Assembly: GCA_001632435.1 (NCBI GenBank)
Contig: KV423917.1
Span: forward strand, 1-64,000
From: Calocera cornea HHB12733
Lineage: Eukaryota; Basidiomycota; Dacrymycetes; Dacrymycetales; Dacrymycetaceae
Length of the DNA: 64,000 nucleotides
Direction: 5' to 3'
Position 1 is the stretch's first letter. Every line of letters starts with the position of its first letter. The translations under genes and the position numbers were made by a program. This document shows positions 13,365 through 24,488 of the stretch, piece by piece. The notes below the pieces were generated by a model. It saw nothing but the letters and a program-made list of their open reading frames with translations, searched no databases and had not been told where the DNA came from.

Positions 13365-15068
13365 TCAGTGGTCCAGATCGCCCAGCTCGCTAATCTGCTT
13401 GCTCAGCACTGCGGAATCGAGGCTGGCACGTTCTGAGCGCCTCCGCTCCGTGACAGGCATGCTGTCTCGCATGTCGTCGCGGTCCGGGAGGGCTACAGAG
13501 GATGGGAGAGCCGACATGGGCAGCGCGCTCGTGTGAGCAGAATTGGGGATGTGGAACGGGAAAGCCGATAGGATGGAGCCGGTCGTGAGGGTTGAGGCTC
13601 TTGACGTTGTGGTGGACAAGGCCCGTCTGGGAACGGTAGACGGAATGGCAGGAACGGGCGGAACGCTGCCTGGGAGGGCGGGGTGAGCCGGGATACTCGA
13701 GGCCCCTGACATGGTCGACCAGGTACTAGTCGGTCTCGACTGCGGAGGCGGTACGCTTGGCTTGCCGTCATCCTGCAACGCCTGCTGACCCTCTTCGCCG
13801 TCGCGCACCGAGAAGGACATGCTCTCCGGCGATCGCTGGCGAGGCAGCCCGAGTGGGCTAGGCGGGACAAAGGGGAAGCTGGAGAGGAGGGATGACGAGG
13901 TCGAGAATCCGGACGCGGTCGTAGCGGTGGTGGCCGACGACAAGTGTCGAGCATGGCCTGGAGTGAGCGAGTCGTGGGGACTTGGCGGGGCACGCGCAGC
14001 GGCTTGGCCGATGGCGGTCTGGTATGCAATGAGAGAGGGCATGCCCGGGGGTGGGACGCGGATGGGCAGCAGGTTGGCGCGGGCTGCTATGGGGCCGCGG
14101 GCGACGATGTGCCCTGAACCGCTGGATGTGCCCGATTCGCGGAGCGGGGTGAGGGTAGCATTCATGATCTGGACGTTGTCGGGATCGTAGGTGCCAACGG
14201 TGCTCATGCTGTTCCTCGAGTTGGGCCGGTCGGCAAACGGATCGTGCTCGCCTAAGCGATCGTCCAGCGCATCGGCCGAATAGGACACTTGGCCCAGAGG
14301 GGACCGCTGGAGAGGCAGGCTGGCGGAGGATGCGTTGGTGGGGACGACGAGGGCCTTTGCGGGGGCGCCAAAGACGTGCCTGGTGGCGGACTGGGTGCGA
14401 GCGTCATACAGCTCGACGGTGACGGCCGACTCCGAGTCGGACATGATGGACGACCCGGTGGTCTGTGCCGACTGCCTGCGCTCCGCCTTCGCTTTGTCCT
14501 TGTTGTCGCCCTTGGCGTACTTTGGCTCGGGTGCCTTGAGGTCGAGCCCTGGCGCGCGAGGGGGTCGGAGGGGCATGTTCGAGAGCGGGCGGGCGGCGCG
14601 CGCGTACGGGTGGTCGGGCATGGCTTCCTCGCCTGTGCCAGGGGGAGGCGGGATGTAGGATGCGCCGGACTCGGCGGTGTGGGTGTCGCTGAAGGGGTTA
14701 CGCGGGTCCACACCTGCGGTGCCCGGGACGGTGGGCGAGCCGGGGATGGGCGGTCGGTTGGAGCGGGTGGACTTCTCGCCGGTGGAGGAGGACTTGCGGA
14801 CCTCCCTAGCACGCCTTGCCGCGGCCCGTCGGCGCACGTAGACGACAGCCAGGGCGAGGAGGACGAGGACAAGGACTGCGGCGACGATGACGCCTACGAG
14901 AGCGCCGGTGGAGATCCCACCTCCGCCGGTACTGCCAGATGAGGGGTCGACGGGGACGCATATGCTGTATGAGCACTTTGTGCATGACTGGCCGATGTTC
15001 TGGCACTGCTCGTTTGGCCCGCAGGAGCATGCGGGGGGGCTGATGGGACACTGTATGCAGCCGGACAT
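13365..15068 (-). CDS. OPY2: OPY2-like single-pass membrane anchor protein
   Basis: Single-exon gene of 567 codons, read from 15068 to a stop at 13365. The extracellular head is short and Cys-rich: CIQCPISPPACSCGPNEQC, then SCTKCSYSIC, the spacing of the fungal Opy2 membrane-anchor domain. A Ser/Gly linker leads to one membrane helix (ALVGVIVAAVLVLVLLALAV), then a basic stop-transfer (VRRRAAARRAREVRK). The cytoplasmic tail of about 470 residues is Ser/Pro-rich and low-complexity, with proline motifs that could bind SH3 domains. In yeast Opy2 anchors Ste50/Ste11 at the membrane for the HOG osmostress pathway; the same role here is inference. The frame is open upstream, but the head begins at this ATG, which the relic at 5291 also preserves. 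Confidence 0.8.
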   Translation of the reverse strand: MSGCIQCPISPPACSCGPNEQCQNIGQSCTKCSYSICVPVDPSSGSTGGGGISTGALVGVIVAAVLVLVLLALAVVYVRRRAAARRAREVRKSSSTGEKSTRSNRPPIPGSPTVPGTAGVDPRNPFSDTHTAESGASYIPPPPGTGEEAMPDHPYARAARPLSNMPLRPPRAPGLDLKAPEPKYAKGDNKDKAKAERRQSAQTTGSSIMSDSESAVTVELYDARTQSATRHVFGAPAKALVVPTNASSASLPLQRSPLGQVSYSADALDDRLGEHDPFADRPNSRNSMSTVGTYDPDNVQIMNATLTPLRESGTSSGSGHIVARGPIAARANLLPIRVPPPGMPSLIAYQTAIGQAAARAPPSPHDSLTPGHARHLSSATTATTASGFSTSSSLLSSFPFVPPSPLGLPRQRSPESMSFSVRDGEEGQQALQDDGKPSVPPPQSRPTSTWSTMSGASSIPAHPALPGSVPPVPAIPSTVPRRALSTTTSRASTLTTGSILSAFPFHIPNSAHTSALPMSALPSSVALPDRDDMRDSMPVTERRRSERASLDSAVLSKQISELGDLDH

Positions 15069-15490
15069 TGGTGGCGATTGTGGGGTGGAGAGGTGAGGGT
15101 GAGGAGGGAGACGGTGGTGGGGACGAAGGGAGTGTGGTGATGCAAATGAGTGAGTGACGGTGGGTTGCAGAGCGTTGGGAGAAGAGAGGATGAAAGGGAG
15201 AGTGGTGCAGGCAAGAGGGTTAGACGGTGAACAGAGGCTGCGGGAGGGGGCCGGGTGGGGGGCAATGGGCGGGAAGGGCGGCGATGGGAGGAAAGGAGCG
15301 ATGGAAACGGAAGCACGCCCCATAGCAGCGCGCCACTGCACGCCAGTCCCCACTCGCACAGCAAGGGCCTGGCCCACATCACCGCGGTCGGCGCGCCACA
15401 GTCCACCTCACCGCCGATCACAGCAACCGCCCCCTCGTTCCTCCGCCGCACAGGCACCACACACCCACACTACCACATTCCATGCCCCTG

Positions 15491-15585
15491 CCACCGTATT
15501 TCCATCACATTGCCATACCCTTTTCATCCCCCAGGACCACATTTCCATACTGTTCCCCCATCGGCGAACTCAGGGACATCCCGAC
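15491..15585. repeat. Diverged direct repeat B, copy 1
   Basis: CACCGTATTTCCATCACATT, then GCCATACCCTTTTC, then CCACATTTCCATACTGTTCC and CAGGGACATCCC. The same blocks, in order but with longer spacers, recur at 15935-16081. Confidence 0.6.
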
Positions 15586-15934
15586 AGGCTGGCCGAACCC
15601 CCATACAGTCCTCCCCGAACCGCCCGCCCTATTCTTGGCTACACTCGATCGCATGACAAAACCGCTTGTGCTAATATTACTGCACTGGGACCTGTGCATA
15701 AAAACGAATTCCATCGTAGACTACGTCCATCACTCACAGGTCGCTGAGATCTGAGGGCTAGCGAGGAAGTGGCATTACGCGGCCCACTCAGGTGTTACAT
15801 ACCTCCGCTCCGGAATATCTTCGCTTCCTAGCTTCAGATGGTCCGGAAGCGAAGTTTCCCCTCCAAAGGCCGGAGACCCTCCCAGCCCTGGTAACTGTAT
15901 AGGGATTTCCATAGCGTACGTTTCATGTCATTAC

Positions 15935-16081
15935 CGTCGTATTTCCATGGAGTTGCCATACACTTCTCGTCAAGAAACATCACATTACCCTGGATAAAGC
16001 GTCCGCTACACATTTCCTGCATCCTATTCCACCCCACATTTCCATATCGTTCCCCTATCCAGGAAACCAGGGATGCTCCCA
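15935..16081. repeat. Diverged direct repeat B, copy 2
   Basis: CCGTCGTATTTCCATGGAGT, then GCCATACACTTCTC, then CCACATTTCCATATCGTTCC and CAGGGATGCTCCC. Matches 15491-15585 with an extra ~50 bp between blocks. Confidence 0.6.
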
Positions 16082-16575
16082 GCCTCTTCGTAAAGCTCGG
16101 TGCGAAGAGCGCGAAGCGGTTAGACGTGCGTCGTGGATCCATGCGGTGAAGAAGTAGATAGATACTAAAGGTCACAAGCGCTGCCAGTATATGGGCTCGT
16201 TCGCACCTTGAGTGCCGGTCATCAACACTTGAATCTTGCAGTCGTAAACAACGCTTCGGGAAACATCGGGAATGAAATCGTCCAACGTCTCGCGCGTGAA
16301 GTGGACTCTGGTGTCACGCGGTGAGCCCTATGCTGGAGTCGGTTCATTGGGTGAACTTGCTGCCCGAGTTGGCAACGCTGCAACGATGCCGAAAATGAAC
16401 CCTTCTTGACGGTTCCCCGTCTTGGACACGGGAAGGTGCCGGCTCTCCACCCAACAATGCGTCCGGTTCCCGATAAGACCATCATGCTTATCAAACCCCC
16501 AGACAGCTAGTCACCTCATCCGGCTCTCCCCCCTTGTGTTTTCTGTCGTCACCTTCAAGCAAGTGTCTCGCCCAA

Positions 16576-18672
16576 ATGGCCACTAAACTTGCTGAAGCTA
16601 CTGGCTCTCCGGCATATACGACCAAAGTCACCGCTATGAAGAAGCGCTTGGACAGTCAGATCCCGGATTCGTTGCGGCTTCCGCGAGAGATCGTCGACAC
16701 TGCCCCTCTGGATGTTACTGGCGTTCCTGCTACTACTGGACTCCTGACAGAGAAGGAGCTGGCCATCACGGCGCTTGATGCGACTGCTGTCTGCGAGAAA
16801 ATCGCGTCTGGACAATTGACAGCAGTTGAGACGGTCACCGCGTTTGGGAAACGCGCCATCATTGCTCACCAGCTGGTTCATTGCTTGACCGACATATTCC
16901 TGGAAGAGGGGATTGCTCGCGCACAGGAACTTGATGAGTACTACAAGCGAGAGGGCAAGGTTATTGGACCTCTGCATGGGTTGCCTATCTCGATCAAAGT
17001 CAGACCTTCAATCTTTATTGCGGCTCACCCTGATCTCCACCAACCTAGGATCACGTTCCACTGAAAGGCCGCTGGGCATCGGCAGGATTTTTGGCAACTG
17101 TGGAAGTTTCGAAGGATGACTGTCTCATGACCTCCATTCTCCGCGAGCTCGGTGCCGGTAAGGCCACACCTCCGCGGCGAAAACACCCGTTGATGTTTGC
17201 GATGCAGTCTTCTATGTCAAGACAAATCAGCCGCAGAGCATTATGCATCTTGAAACACATTCCATGTATGGCCGCACGGTCCGTCCTTCCCACCGCTCTG
17301 CGGTATCAGGCCTGACGTTAAAGCTCAGTTGAACCCCTGGAACACCTCGTTGACGCCCGGTGGCTCGAGCGGAGGTGAAGGTGCATTGATCGCTATGCGA
17401 GGCTCCTGCATCGGCGTTGGAACGTAAGCTATGTCGTCATACAGGCCCGAACACAATCCACTGACAATGTCGTCAGCGACATCGGTGGTTCCATTCGTGG
17501 ACCGGCTGCGAATAGTGGTATATACGGTATGCGGCCTTCCAGCAAAACCTTGCCCATGAAAGATTATCTTGCCTAGTACGTCCTTCGCTGAGTATGCAAT
17601 CCATGTGGGCTCACTTGCTTCGGCAGCCAATTCGGTGCCGATGGCGTGATCGCGTCAACCGGGCCGATGTGTAGCTCTGCGAGAGACATTGATCTCTTCA
17701 TCAGTAAGGTATTGGCGGCCAAACCCGCCCAAATTGATGTTTCGCTGGTGCCCCTCGTCTGGGACATACCACAGTCATTCCCGAAGAAACTGCGCGTCGG
17801 GATCATGGAGCACGATGGCGTTGTTCTTCCACACCCACCAACATTGCGTGCTCTGGCGGCAGCTAAGGCTAAATTGACAGCGTCCGGACTTGTCGAAGTT
17901 GTTGACTACAAGCCGTTCAAGCACGATCTCGGCTACGACATCGTTGTAAGGTTTTCCAATTGAGTGAGCTATCGATCGAACCTCATTTCTGGTGAACAGA
18001 GAGAGTTGTATTTCGAAGACGGAGCGAAGGTCGTGCGCGACCTTCTGAAGGAAGCTGGGGAGGATATTCTGCCTCTAACGGAATGGGTCATTTCTCCTCC
18101 TCACACAAAGGACCACGACGCAACATCTTTGCGAGCTGTACGTACCCATGAGATTTCCTCGCGAGGAGTTCTGATCGCTTCCCGCCTTGCAGCTTCGAAA
18201 GCAAAGAGACGACTATAAGGACGATTATTCTGACCACTGGAACGAGAGCGGTTGTGACGTCGTGCTTTGCCCCCCCTTTCCGGGAACAGCAAACCCCCAC
18301 GACACTGCGAAGTACTGGGCGTAAGTACATGACGAAGCACCAAGCAGGGATCTCAACTGACCCATGTGTAGATACACCGCTATCTGGAATATTCTTGACT
18401 ATCCCGGCATAGTGTTCCCCAGCGGTCTCAAGCTGGAACCGTCGTTGGATGTAATGGAGGCAAGGTCAAGCTTCTTCAGTGACGCCGACAAGTTCAACCA
18501 CGAACTGTGTATGTTGCTGTTCCCAATCCCAGAGAACCGTATTGAACTCGCGACAGATGATGCCCAGAAGATGGTAGGGGCGCCAGTTTCGTTCCAGCTC
18601 GTCGCACGCCGCTTCAACGACTGCGTGTTAGTCGCCGCACAGAAGCTCATCGAGGGCATCCTGACGGAGTAG
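16576..18672 (+). CDS. Amidase signature family enzyme (acetamidase-like)
   Basis: Hydrolyses a carboxamide to acid plus ammonia. Ten exons, all joining in frame. The Ser-cisSer-Lys triad is complete: Lys in GLPISIK|DHVPLKG, the cis-Ser in TPGGSSGGEGAL, and the nucleophile in VGT|DIGGSIRGPAAN. Downstream blocks GADGVIASTGPMCSSARDID, LCPPFPGTANPHD and DAQKMVGAPVSFQLVARRF also fit fungal amidases. Two apparent breaks are splice artefacts: TAG at 17574 is split by a GTACGT donor (LA|YQFGADG), and GTATGT near 18509 removes the extra LFPIPENR segment. Start ATG has a CCAAATGG context. Relation to AmdS is by overall layout only; the true substrate is unknown. A piece of this gene recurs as a relic near 19440. 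Confidence 0.9.
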
Positions 18673-18835
18673 GAGCTGCCAATTCGAAACACATCCGCGG
18701 AAGCTGGAGCTGCAGTATACTTGTGTAGTAGGACCACACCAACTGTTCAATGAGTGACTTGCCATGGTTTTCATATCAAGGCCTCGCGAAGAGAACTGCC
18801 ACAATGAGTCACCGACAAGTATCAATCAAGGGCGT

Positions 18836-18895
18836 CGACCGAGACAATGCATCATCGTTTGCGTTCGATGGTCCGTCGTGCGAGCCAAACTTCTC
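18836..18895. repeat. Direct repeat C, copy 1
   Basis: Contains GACAATGCATCATCG and TCGATGGTCCGTCGTGCGAG. A diverged copy is at 19476-19531 in the same orientation. Confidence 0.6.
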
Positions 18896-18904
18896 AACTC
18901 ACGG

Positions 18905-19235
18905 CTTCTGGAGGGACTGTTGCATGACCCCATGGGTGATGGCGTAGCTTTGTGGGAAGAACTTGTCCCTTGGATCGATGATTAGGTGTGCGACGGGAGA
19001 GAGGGGAATGGACGGGAACGGAGGGCGTGTGTATCTCTGTTAGCGGCGTTGAATAGCGTGCGGGAGTGGATGGTGAGGAAGCCGGACACTCCGACCGATG
19101 AATAGGAGATTGCATCTTGCTGGGCATGCTGCTGCTGTGACTCCGGCAAAAGGTTGTGGAGACGGGACTGTCATCCGAGACTGGGGGGGAGATGGGCCGT
19201 GACGGGTTTCTGAGGAGAGTCGACCATGAGGACGA
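18905..19235 (-). pseudogene. Chimeric relic: VIP1 start joined to a NEM1 5' fragment
   Basis: On the minus strand, about 19235-19150 resembles the start of VIP1: ATGGTCGACTCTCCTCAG against ATGGTCGACACCCCCCTCAC, then CACGGCCC, CTCGGA and CCGTCTCC in order. From about 19145 to 18905 it matches NEM1 33270-33520: CCCAGCAAGATGCA, then SPSTPARYSTPLTEI against [15 protein letters not shown], then ATCGATCCAAGGGACA and CTACGCCATC, and GGTCATGCA. Frame is broken in several places. Two genes that are about 10 kb apart today and in opposite orientation have been joined head to tail. Confidence 0.75.
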
Positions 19236-19435
19236 ACGGTGGGGGGAGAGGGAAGGGTGTGGGGTGCGGGGGAGGGGGGAGGGGGTTGGAAGCGAGGGTC
19301 GATCGTGGGCCGGGTGAGCTCACGGACGTTGGGGACAATACTACAATGGAGCACAGTCCGAGCGTCTATGAGATCTCATCTTCGTTGTGTGTAGTGGTGG
19401 CCAACCTCGGCAGGTGACCACTAGAAGCAGAGACA

Positions 19436-19531
19436 TGTGACATCGCACCTTGGCCCCCCTTGTGGGAGCAGTAAGCCCCGACGACAACGCATCATGCCTC
19501 GCGTTCCGATGGCCTGTCGTGCGAGTAAGGC
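19436..19531 (+). pseudogene. Relic of an amidase exon, with direct repeat C copy 2
   Basis: GTGACATCGCACCTTGGCCC, then CCCTTGTGGGAGCAGTAAGC, matches the intact amidase exon near 18253-18305 that encodes CDVVLCPPFPGTANPHD, with substitutions and a stop. It continues into the copy of direct repeat C. Homology beyond these ~95 bp was not recognised. Confidence 0.55.
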
Positions 19532-19654
19532 CTGACATGTATAAGTTACAACAGGGATCATGGCTGGTGTAGTGATACAAGTATGAGGTCGTCTAGGTCT
19601 ATCCGATTCAAAGATACTTAGTCAGATATATGATAAAGAGGGCTCAACTTCAGT

Positions 19655-22600
19655 CTAATCGCGATCATCTTCATCTGTTGATGTGTGTAAAACCTGTGCC
19701 AGGGGCAGATTGGGGTCACCGGGCGGTGGGTCCTCGCCCTGCAGAGAGTCAACAAAGGCGTCAATATAAGTGGCCGACTGCTTACTGGCACAGGCACAGT
19801 TCTATGGAAATGCTTGGAGAGCTTTTCAATCACCAAGCCATAGTCGAGATGAGGTGTAAGTTTCCTGATGAACGTAGGTTAGAGCAAATTCAAAGAGATA
19901 CTGACACTTGCGCACTTTCTAGGCTGTACATTCAATGCATGTCGCGCATCTAGCGCTGAATCAAGGACATTGGATGAATGTGCACCCTCGCTCAGTGACA
20001 GCTTGATGGAGTATTCCTTGTCTGTTCCCCCACGGCCACCATTGCGCTCATACAACTCGAAACTGCAGAAACTGTCAATATTCAATCGAGTGACGTGTTA
20101 TACTCAACGAACGTGATGTGCGATGCGTAGTCGAGCTCGGGTATCCTTGGCGTTGCCATGGGAAGGCCGGAGAGAAGAATCAGGTTCGCCAAAGTGTGAA
20201 TATGGCTCTCCTTTGTGAAATATACGGACAACAGCGGTTTCCCAGTGTTGCGAGACGTTTGCAAGTCATCAACCACTTTCTTGAGCAGCGGTAATGACGT
20301 CAGAATGCCGATCTCCTCTCTGCGACTCCAGGTAAGACATAAGACAAGGTCAAATAACTGCGGCTACCCACTTTTCCCAGGGATCAATACCGTATTCCTG
20401 GGGTGCTACCAAGTCAAACAATGCCTTTGAGCGGGCATACAGCTCATGCAGCCGCCTGTCCGGTACTTTGCTGGGCGGCCCCTGGCCTCCTTGCGGGTCG
20501 AATATGGCGAACAGGAAGGGTCGGTGGTGCAATGCACAATACTAAAGCATTGAGATCAGCATCGTCACCATACGAGGAGCCGCATTGCCTACTTTAATTG
20601 TGTCATACAGTTCGCTGACCCTAGAAGGGTCAAACTTCTCTTTCTTCACGTCGCAGAAGTCCTCAAAAAGCTTTTCCCAGCGTTCGCGAAAGAGGAACGG
20701 TTCATCTCCACAGCACCTAACGAATGGTTAGTAAATAGATCATGCTGCCCCAGCAAACGAATAGCCACCATCGTTGCTGGATCTTGTCAACGTCAATAGT
20801 AGCGTAGTTCTTGCGCATAATCTCCCGGAATGAAGTCAACAGATCAATGACTTCGCCAACAACTTCCACCGGCTCCTTCTTCAGGCCTTTGGGCCATGTT
20901 AGCTCCGGCCTCTTCTCTGGCTCTCCGGGCCGAAGCAGGATCTTTAAGCGCTTCTTGACGTCATCCGTCAGCTCTTTGGCCGCGTTCGAGTCATCCAGGA
21001 GATCCTTTCGCACAATGAGCGGGTGCTGGTAGTCAGTCCCATGCGAGCTCTGACGCTTCATCGGAGGCGGCGTGGACGAGGCTCGTAGAGAGCTGGTGGA
21101 GGGGGAGTTGGGAAGGCGCCCGTTGCCAGACATGCGTGGGCTTCCATTCGCAAGGTTGGCGAGGAAGGTCGATGTGTACGAGGAAACTGGCGTCGGGAAG
21201 GCAGTAGAATTGGCATGTGCCCTCAAAGGCTCGTCGGCACCCTGTGAAGAATACAACGTGCCTTCGAAGAGAGCCGCAGCAAAGATGTCCGCAGAGGCCA
21301 CCACACGGCGCTCTGAGGAGGTGTAGATGGTAACGTTGTTCAAAACGTCCTTGTCTGAGAAGAGGGTGAGAACCTGCTGAGGGCACGAGACAGATGCACG
21401 CACTCATGATAGAAATATCCTTCTTCAGTTGTTCGCCCAGGTCTCTGCTCTGGTATCGAGCAGCGTGGGTGAATTCTCCACCCCACTTGAACACCAGTTG
21501 CAGCTTCTCGAGCTTGCCCTTGGGGCCCTTGCCCTTTTCCAAGTTTGGCTTGAGCTGCGCTTTGGTACCGGGCATGTCGATCTTGCTGTACAGGGCCTTC
21601 TCCAGCGCCGCGAGCTTCTCTAACTCCTCAGGGGTTGGCGGTGGCTGGATCTTCTTCGATGTATTGATCGCCGTGCTGATTAGCTGTAGTTGTTCCGGAG
21701 ATCTGAGGATGATCTCCTCGTACGGAGCTTCGGGTGAAAGCAGTGCCTGGAACGGCTTGGTCCAGGCCGCTGCAACGGGGAAGCTAAACTTGAGCTTCTG
21801 CTTGGGAGTCCGGTCTGCATGACGGAATACAGTCACGTTCGCCTTGAGTATCCATGATGAAGACATCGGGTCTGGATCTTCCAGGCTGACAAGCTGCCTT
21901 TTGGTTGAGTGAGATACTCGCTGACAAAGCTCAGAGAGAATCTCTGCAGCCTTGTCTGCAACACCGTCAGAGGTAGGGTGACCAGGGCCGAAAGCGAGTG
22001 CTTACCATAATAAGCATCATTGCCCTTGACGAAACTCCAGCCGTTCACATCGATGACCAGGCTCCGCTGCTTTCCGTCGGGACCTTCGCAGCGCAGGACA
22101 TCGAAGCCGCAGACCCTCTGGCCGAAGGCTTCGCAGATCTTCCGCGCAGACTCTCGCTCGTCTTCCGTGAGGCTGGTGACAAATCGGATCTCCTTTCCCT
22201 CGGTGTTGCGTCGTACGACTCCGTCCACGACGGGGGACTTTCGGGTCTCTGCGTGCGTAAAGTCGTATCCTACTGTGTAGACCTTGATGTCCTCTGCATT
22301 CTGGGTGTTCAAGAACTCCTCGTAGATGTATGAGCCGTCCGTCCTTGGCTCACTCATGGTCGGGTCGAACTCGGATGACTTGTTTCCCACCTAGATTGGG
22401 TCAGATGGGGCTCTCCAGCTGAAGGGTGATGCGCACCTTTCGAAAGAGTCGACGGCCGCCGCCGCCTCGATAGTAGATGTACACGTTGTGATCTTCTCCG
22501 CTGACGGGCTTCTCCACGTACGGCTTTTCCAGCACCTGGCCATCGACGATGATGGCGTTCCCGTCCTCCCTGAGGCGGACCTCGGAGGGCCTGGGGACCT

Positions 22601-23177
22601 CGCTGAGCTTGGCGAGGTCGAGGCCCATCTTGTCGAGGACCTTCATCCTGAGCGGCTCGGATAGGTGGGGCCCGTCGTCGCGCGTGGCCACGAGGCGCTT
22701 TGGTGTGGGGACGTTGTTGTGGTCGAGGATGGCGAGGACGAAGCGGCGGTCCCAGAGGAGCTCCTGGGACTCGAGGTCGTTGATGAGGACGGGGTTGCGG
22801 AGCTTGGCGTACTTGACCGCCTTGGGAAGGGGGAAGTCGGTAGAGAAGAAGGAGATGAGAATGTCACAGCGAGGCCAGTTCTCGACCTCTGAAAGGGGTG
22901 TGAGCGAGAGCGTCTCGGGGATGAGGCGAGGGAGGGTGTGCTCACCTTCGTCCATGATGGTCTTGTCGCCGAATATCTTTATGTCTATTGCCCCCTGCCC
23001 CCTCTGGACGAGGCGTGTGAGGATCTCGCGCATTGCCTTGCTTCGCGCCTTGACATCCAAGGCGCATATGCCGACGATGACGCTCGGGGTTGAAGGTATG
23101 GCGGAGGAGACGGAAGTGTCGTCCGAGGCGGCGGGAGAGAGGGGCCGTGAGGGGGCTGTGAGGGGGGTGTCGACCAT
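19655..23177 (-). CDS. VIP1: Inositol hexakisphosphate / diphosphoinositol-pentakisphosphate kinase (PPIP5K, VIP1/Asp1 family)
   Basis: Bifunctional enzyme making and removing 1-position inositol pyrophosphates (IP7/IP8) in the cytosol. The N-terminal ATP-grasp kinase shows [47 protein letters not shown] and the nucleotide-binding [16 protein letters not shown], then [17 protein letters not shown]. The C-terminal histidine acid phosphatase begins at [17 protein letters not shown] (near 21850) and runs to [11 protein letters not shown] near 20120. The tail is made by two final splices: [23 protein letters not shown], then an acidic end [15 protein letters not shown]. Multi-exon; stop at 19655. 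It is divergent from TRAPPC2L with 248 bp between starts. Two decayed copies of its 5' end lie at 5.6-5.9 kb and 19.2 kb. Confidence 0.93.
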
Positions 23178-23425
23178 GGCGATGAGGGGAGGGGGGGGTT
23201 AAAGGGGTGGAGAGGGAGGGCCGGGGGATGACTGAACGAGAGAAGAGCGGTGAAGGGAGTGTGGGTGATGGGCCGGAGTGGGCGTGGTGTCTCTCAGGGA
23301 TCGGTTCCCCCTCAAAAGTACCAGTGATGGTGATAGGCTCTCTTTCGTGCTTCGCTGCTTCGCTGCTCCCGCTCACCCTGTCACGCTCACCGTACGGTGT
23401 CGCCTCTCGTCGCGCTGTGGCTGCG
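23178..23425. promoter_or_regulatory. Shared promoter of VIP1 and TRAPPC2L
   Basis: 248 bp between two divergent ATGs. It is purine-rich on the plus strand next to VIP1 and CT-rich next to TRAPPC2L. The segment GGTGTCTCTCAG near 23288 is conserved in the relic at 5858, so the duplicated unit included this promoter. Confidence 0.6.
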
Positions 23426-24047
23426 ATGAACGGCCACGCCCGCCTGAGCGTGAACGCGGTCGCGCTCATCTCACCCGCAAACGCGCCCATCATTGTGCAC
23501 GGGTACAGGAAGCACCCCTCCCCGCTCAAGTACCACTTCATCGCACACACCGCACTCGACATCATCGAGGAACGCCGTGAGTGCGCCCCTCCCCTCCGCC
23601 CATCTCACACCCAACTCCCTCACCCGCCCACCCATACCAGTCGCAAACGGCCTCGACGCCTACCTCGGCCTCCTCCATACCCTTGAAGACCAGGCGGTAT
23701 ACGGATACGTCACCCCCACACGCATACGCATCGTCGTCTCCATCGCACTCACAGACACCCTCGTCCGAGATGCGGACATGATCACCGTCAGTCCCGGTTT
23801 ATTCCACCCCCAACCCGCAAACTCAACTCTCCTCCAGATCTTCAAGTCCCTCCATACCGCCTATGCACGTTCCCTTGCTAACCCATTCCTCTCCGCGAAC
23901 AGCCTCTCCCCGTCCCTCACAGCAGCCCACCAGAACGGCAACGCACCGAATCCTCTCGACCCCTCTTCCCTTCTTGTTGGCAACAAGGCCCTCCACCGGA
24001 GACTAGTAGAGATCGGTAGAGCGCTCGGGGTCGATGAACATAGCTGA
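23426..24047 (+). CDS. TRAPP complex subunit, TRAPPC2L / Tca17 family
   Basis: Small longin-fold subunit linked to the TRAPPII tether in Golgi trafficking. Three exons: MNGHARLSVNAVALISPANA…LDIIEER, then LANGLDAYLGLLHTLED…VYGYVTPTRIRIVVSIAL, then IFKSLHTAYARSLANPF. The motifs AVALISPANAPI and YGYVTPTRIRIVV followed by a KSLHTAY block are characteristic of this family rather than of Sedlin itself. An insertion rich in Ser/Asn (LSANSLSPSLTAAHQNGNAP) precedes the last helix (NKALHRRLVEIGRALG). Stop TGA at 24045. Divergent from VIP1. Confidence 0.88.
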
Positions 24048-24488
24048 TTATCACGGTCCTGCCATTGCCCTGCCCTTGAGTCGCCCATCCCGCACCCAGT
24101 CTCGTACGGACGAGTACAGTGCTCATTCTGCCTCTTCCATGGCGTCTTGAGTAATACATACCGGCGGCACTCAGCCCACGTCCAACAGCGTTCCTCGCCC
24201 TTCAATGACTCGTGTTTGGCTCCGAGCTTACCGCCCGCGAGACAGATACGGGGCGAACATGCAGCTCTGAACACCGGCAGGTCTTTGAATCAAACGCCCC
24301 GAGCCCCTTCCCGTGTTCCCACATGAGATGTGCATGTGCGATTAGTTATACCTTGCTGCTTAACTACATATACTGTACATTATACCGCTTTGCAAGAACC
24401 GTCACAGAATGGGGTATTGCGAGGGTATCATTGTAATCATCAGAAACGAAATTCGTCATAATGGCGCCCCTCGACACGCAGCGCTCTT
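24048..24488. other. Short convergent intergenic region
   Basis: 3' flanks of TRAPPC2L and the gene ending at 24489. No gene, repeat or RNA recognised. Confidence 0.5.

Larger units (their letters stand above)
15069..16575. promoter_or_regulatory. Divergent promoter region of OPY2 and the amidase
   Basis: The first ~300 bp are purine-rich on the plus strand (pyrimidine-rich on the OPY2 strand), typical of a leader and core promoter. The centre holds a diverged direct duplication (15491-15585 and 15935-16081) and one inverted pair of GGAAGCGAAG motifs near 15820-15855. The last ~250 bp lead into the amidase. No gene supported. Confidence 0.5.

Noticed and set aside
14252..14942. Frames of ~200 codons on both strands inside OPY2
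   Set aside because: Shadows of the GC-rich OPY2 tail; the OPY2 frame alone carries the signature domain and relic conservation.
17574..17576. Apparent in-frame stop TAG in the amidase
   Set aside because: A GTACGT donor splits the codon; joining to the acceptor before CCAATTCGG gives TAC and restores the conserved GADGVIASTGPMC block, so the gene is intact.
18509..18565. Possible extra segment (LLFPIPENR…) in the amidase C-terminus
   Set aside because: It is bounded by GTATGT and GACAG, and removal gives NHELYDAQKMVGAPVSF in frame; it is an intron that happens to be open.
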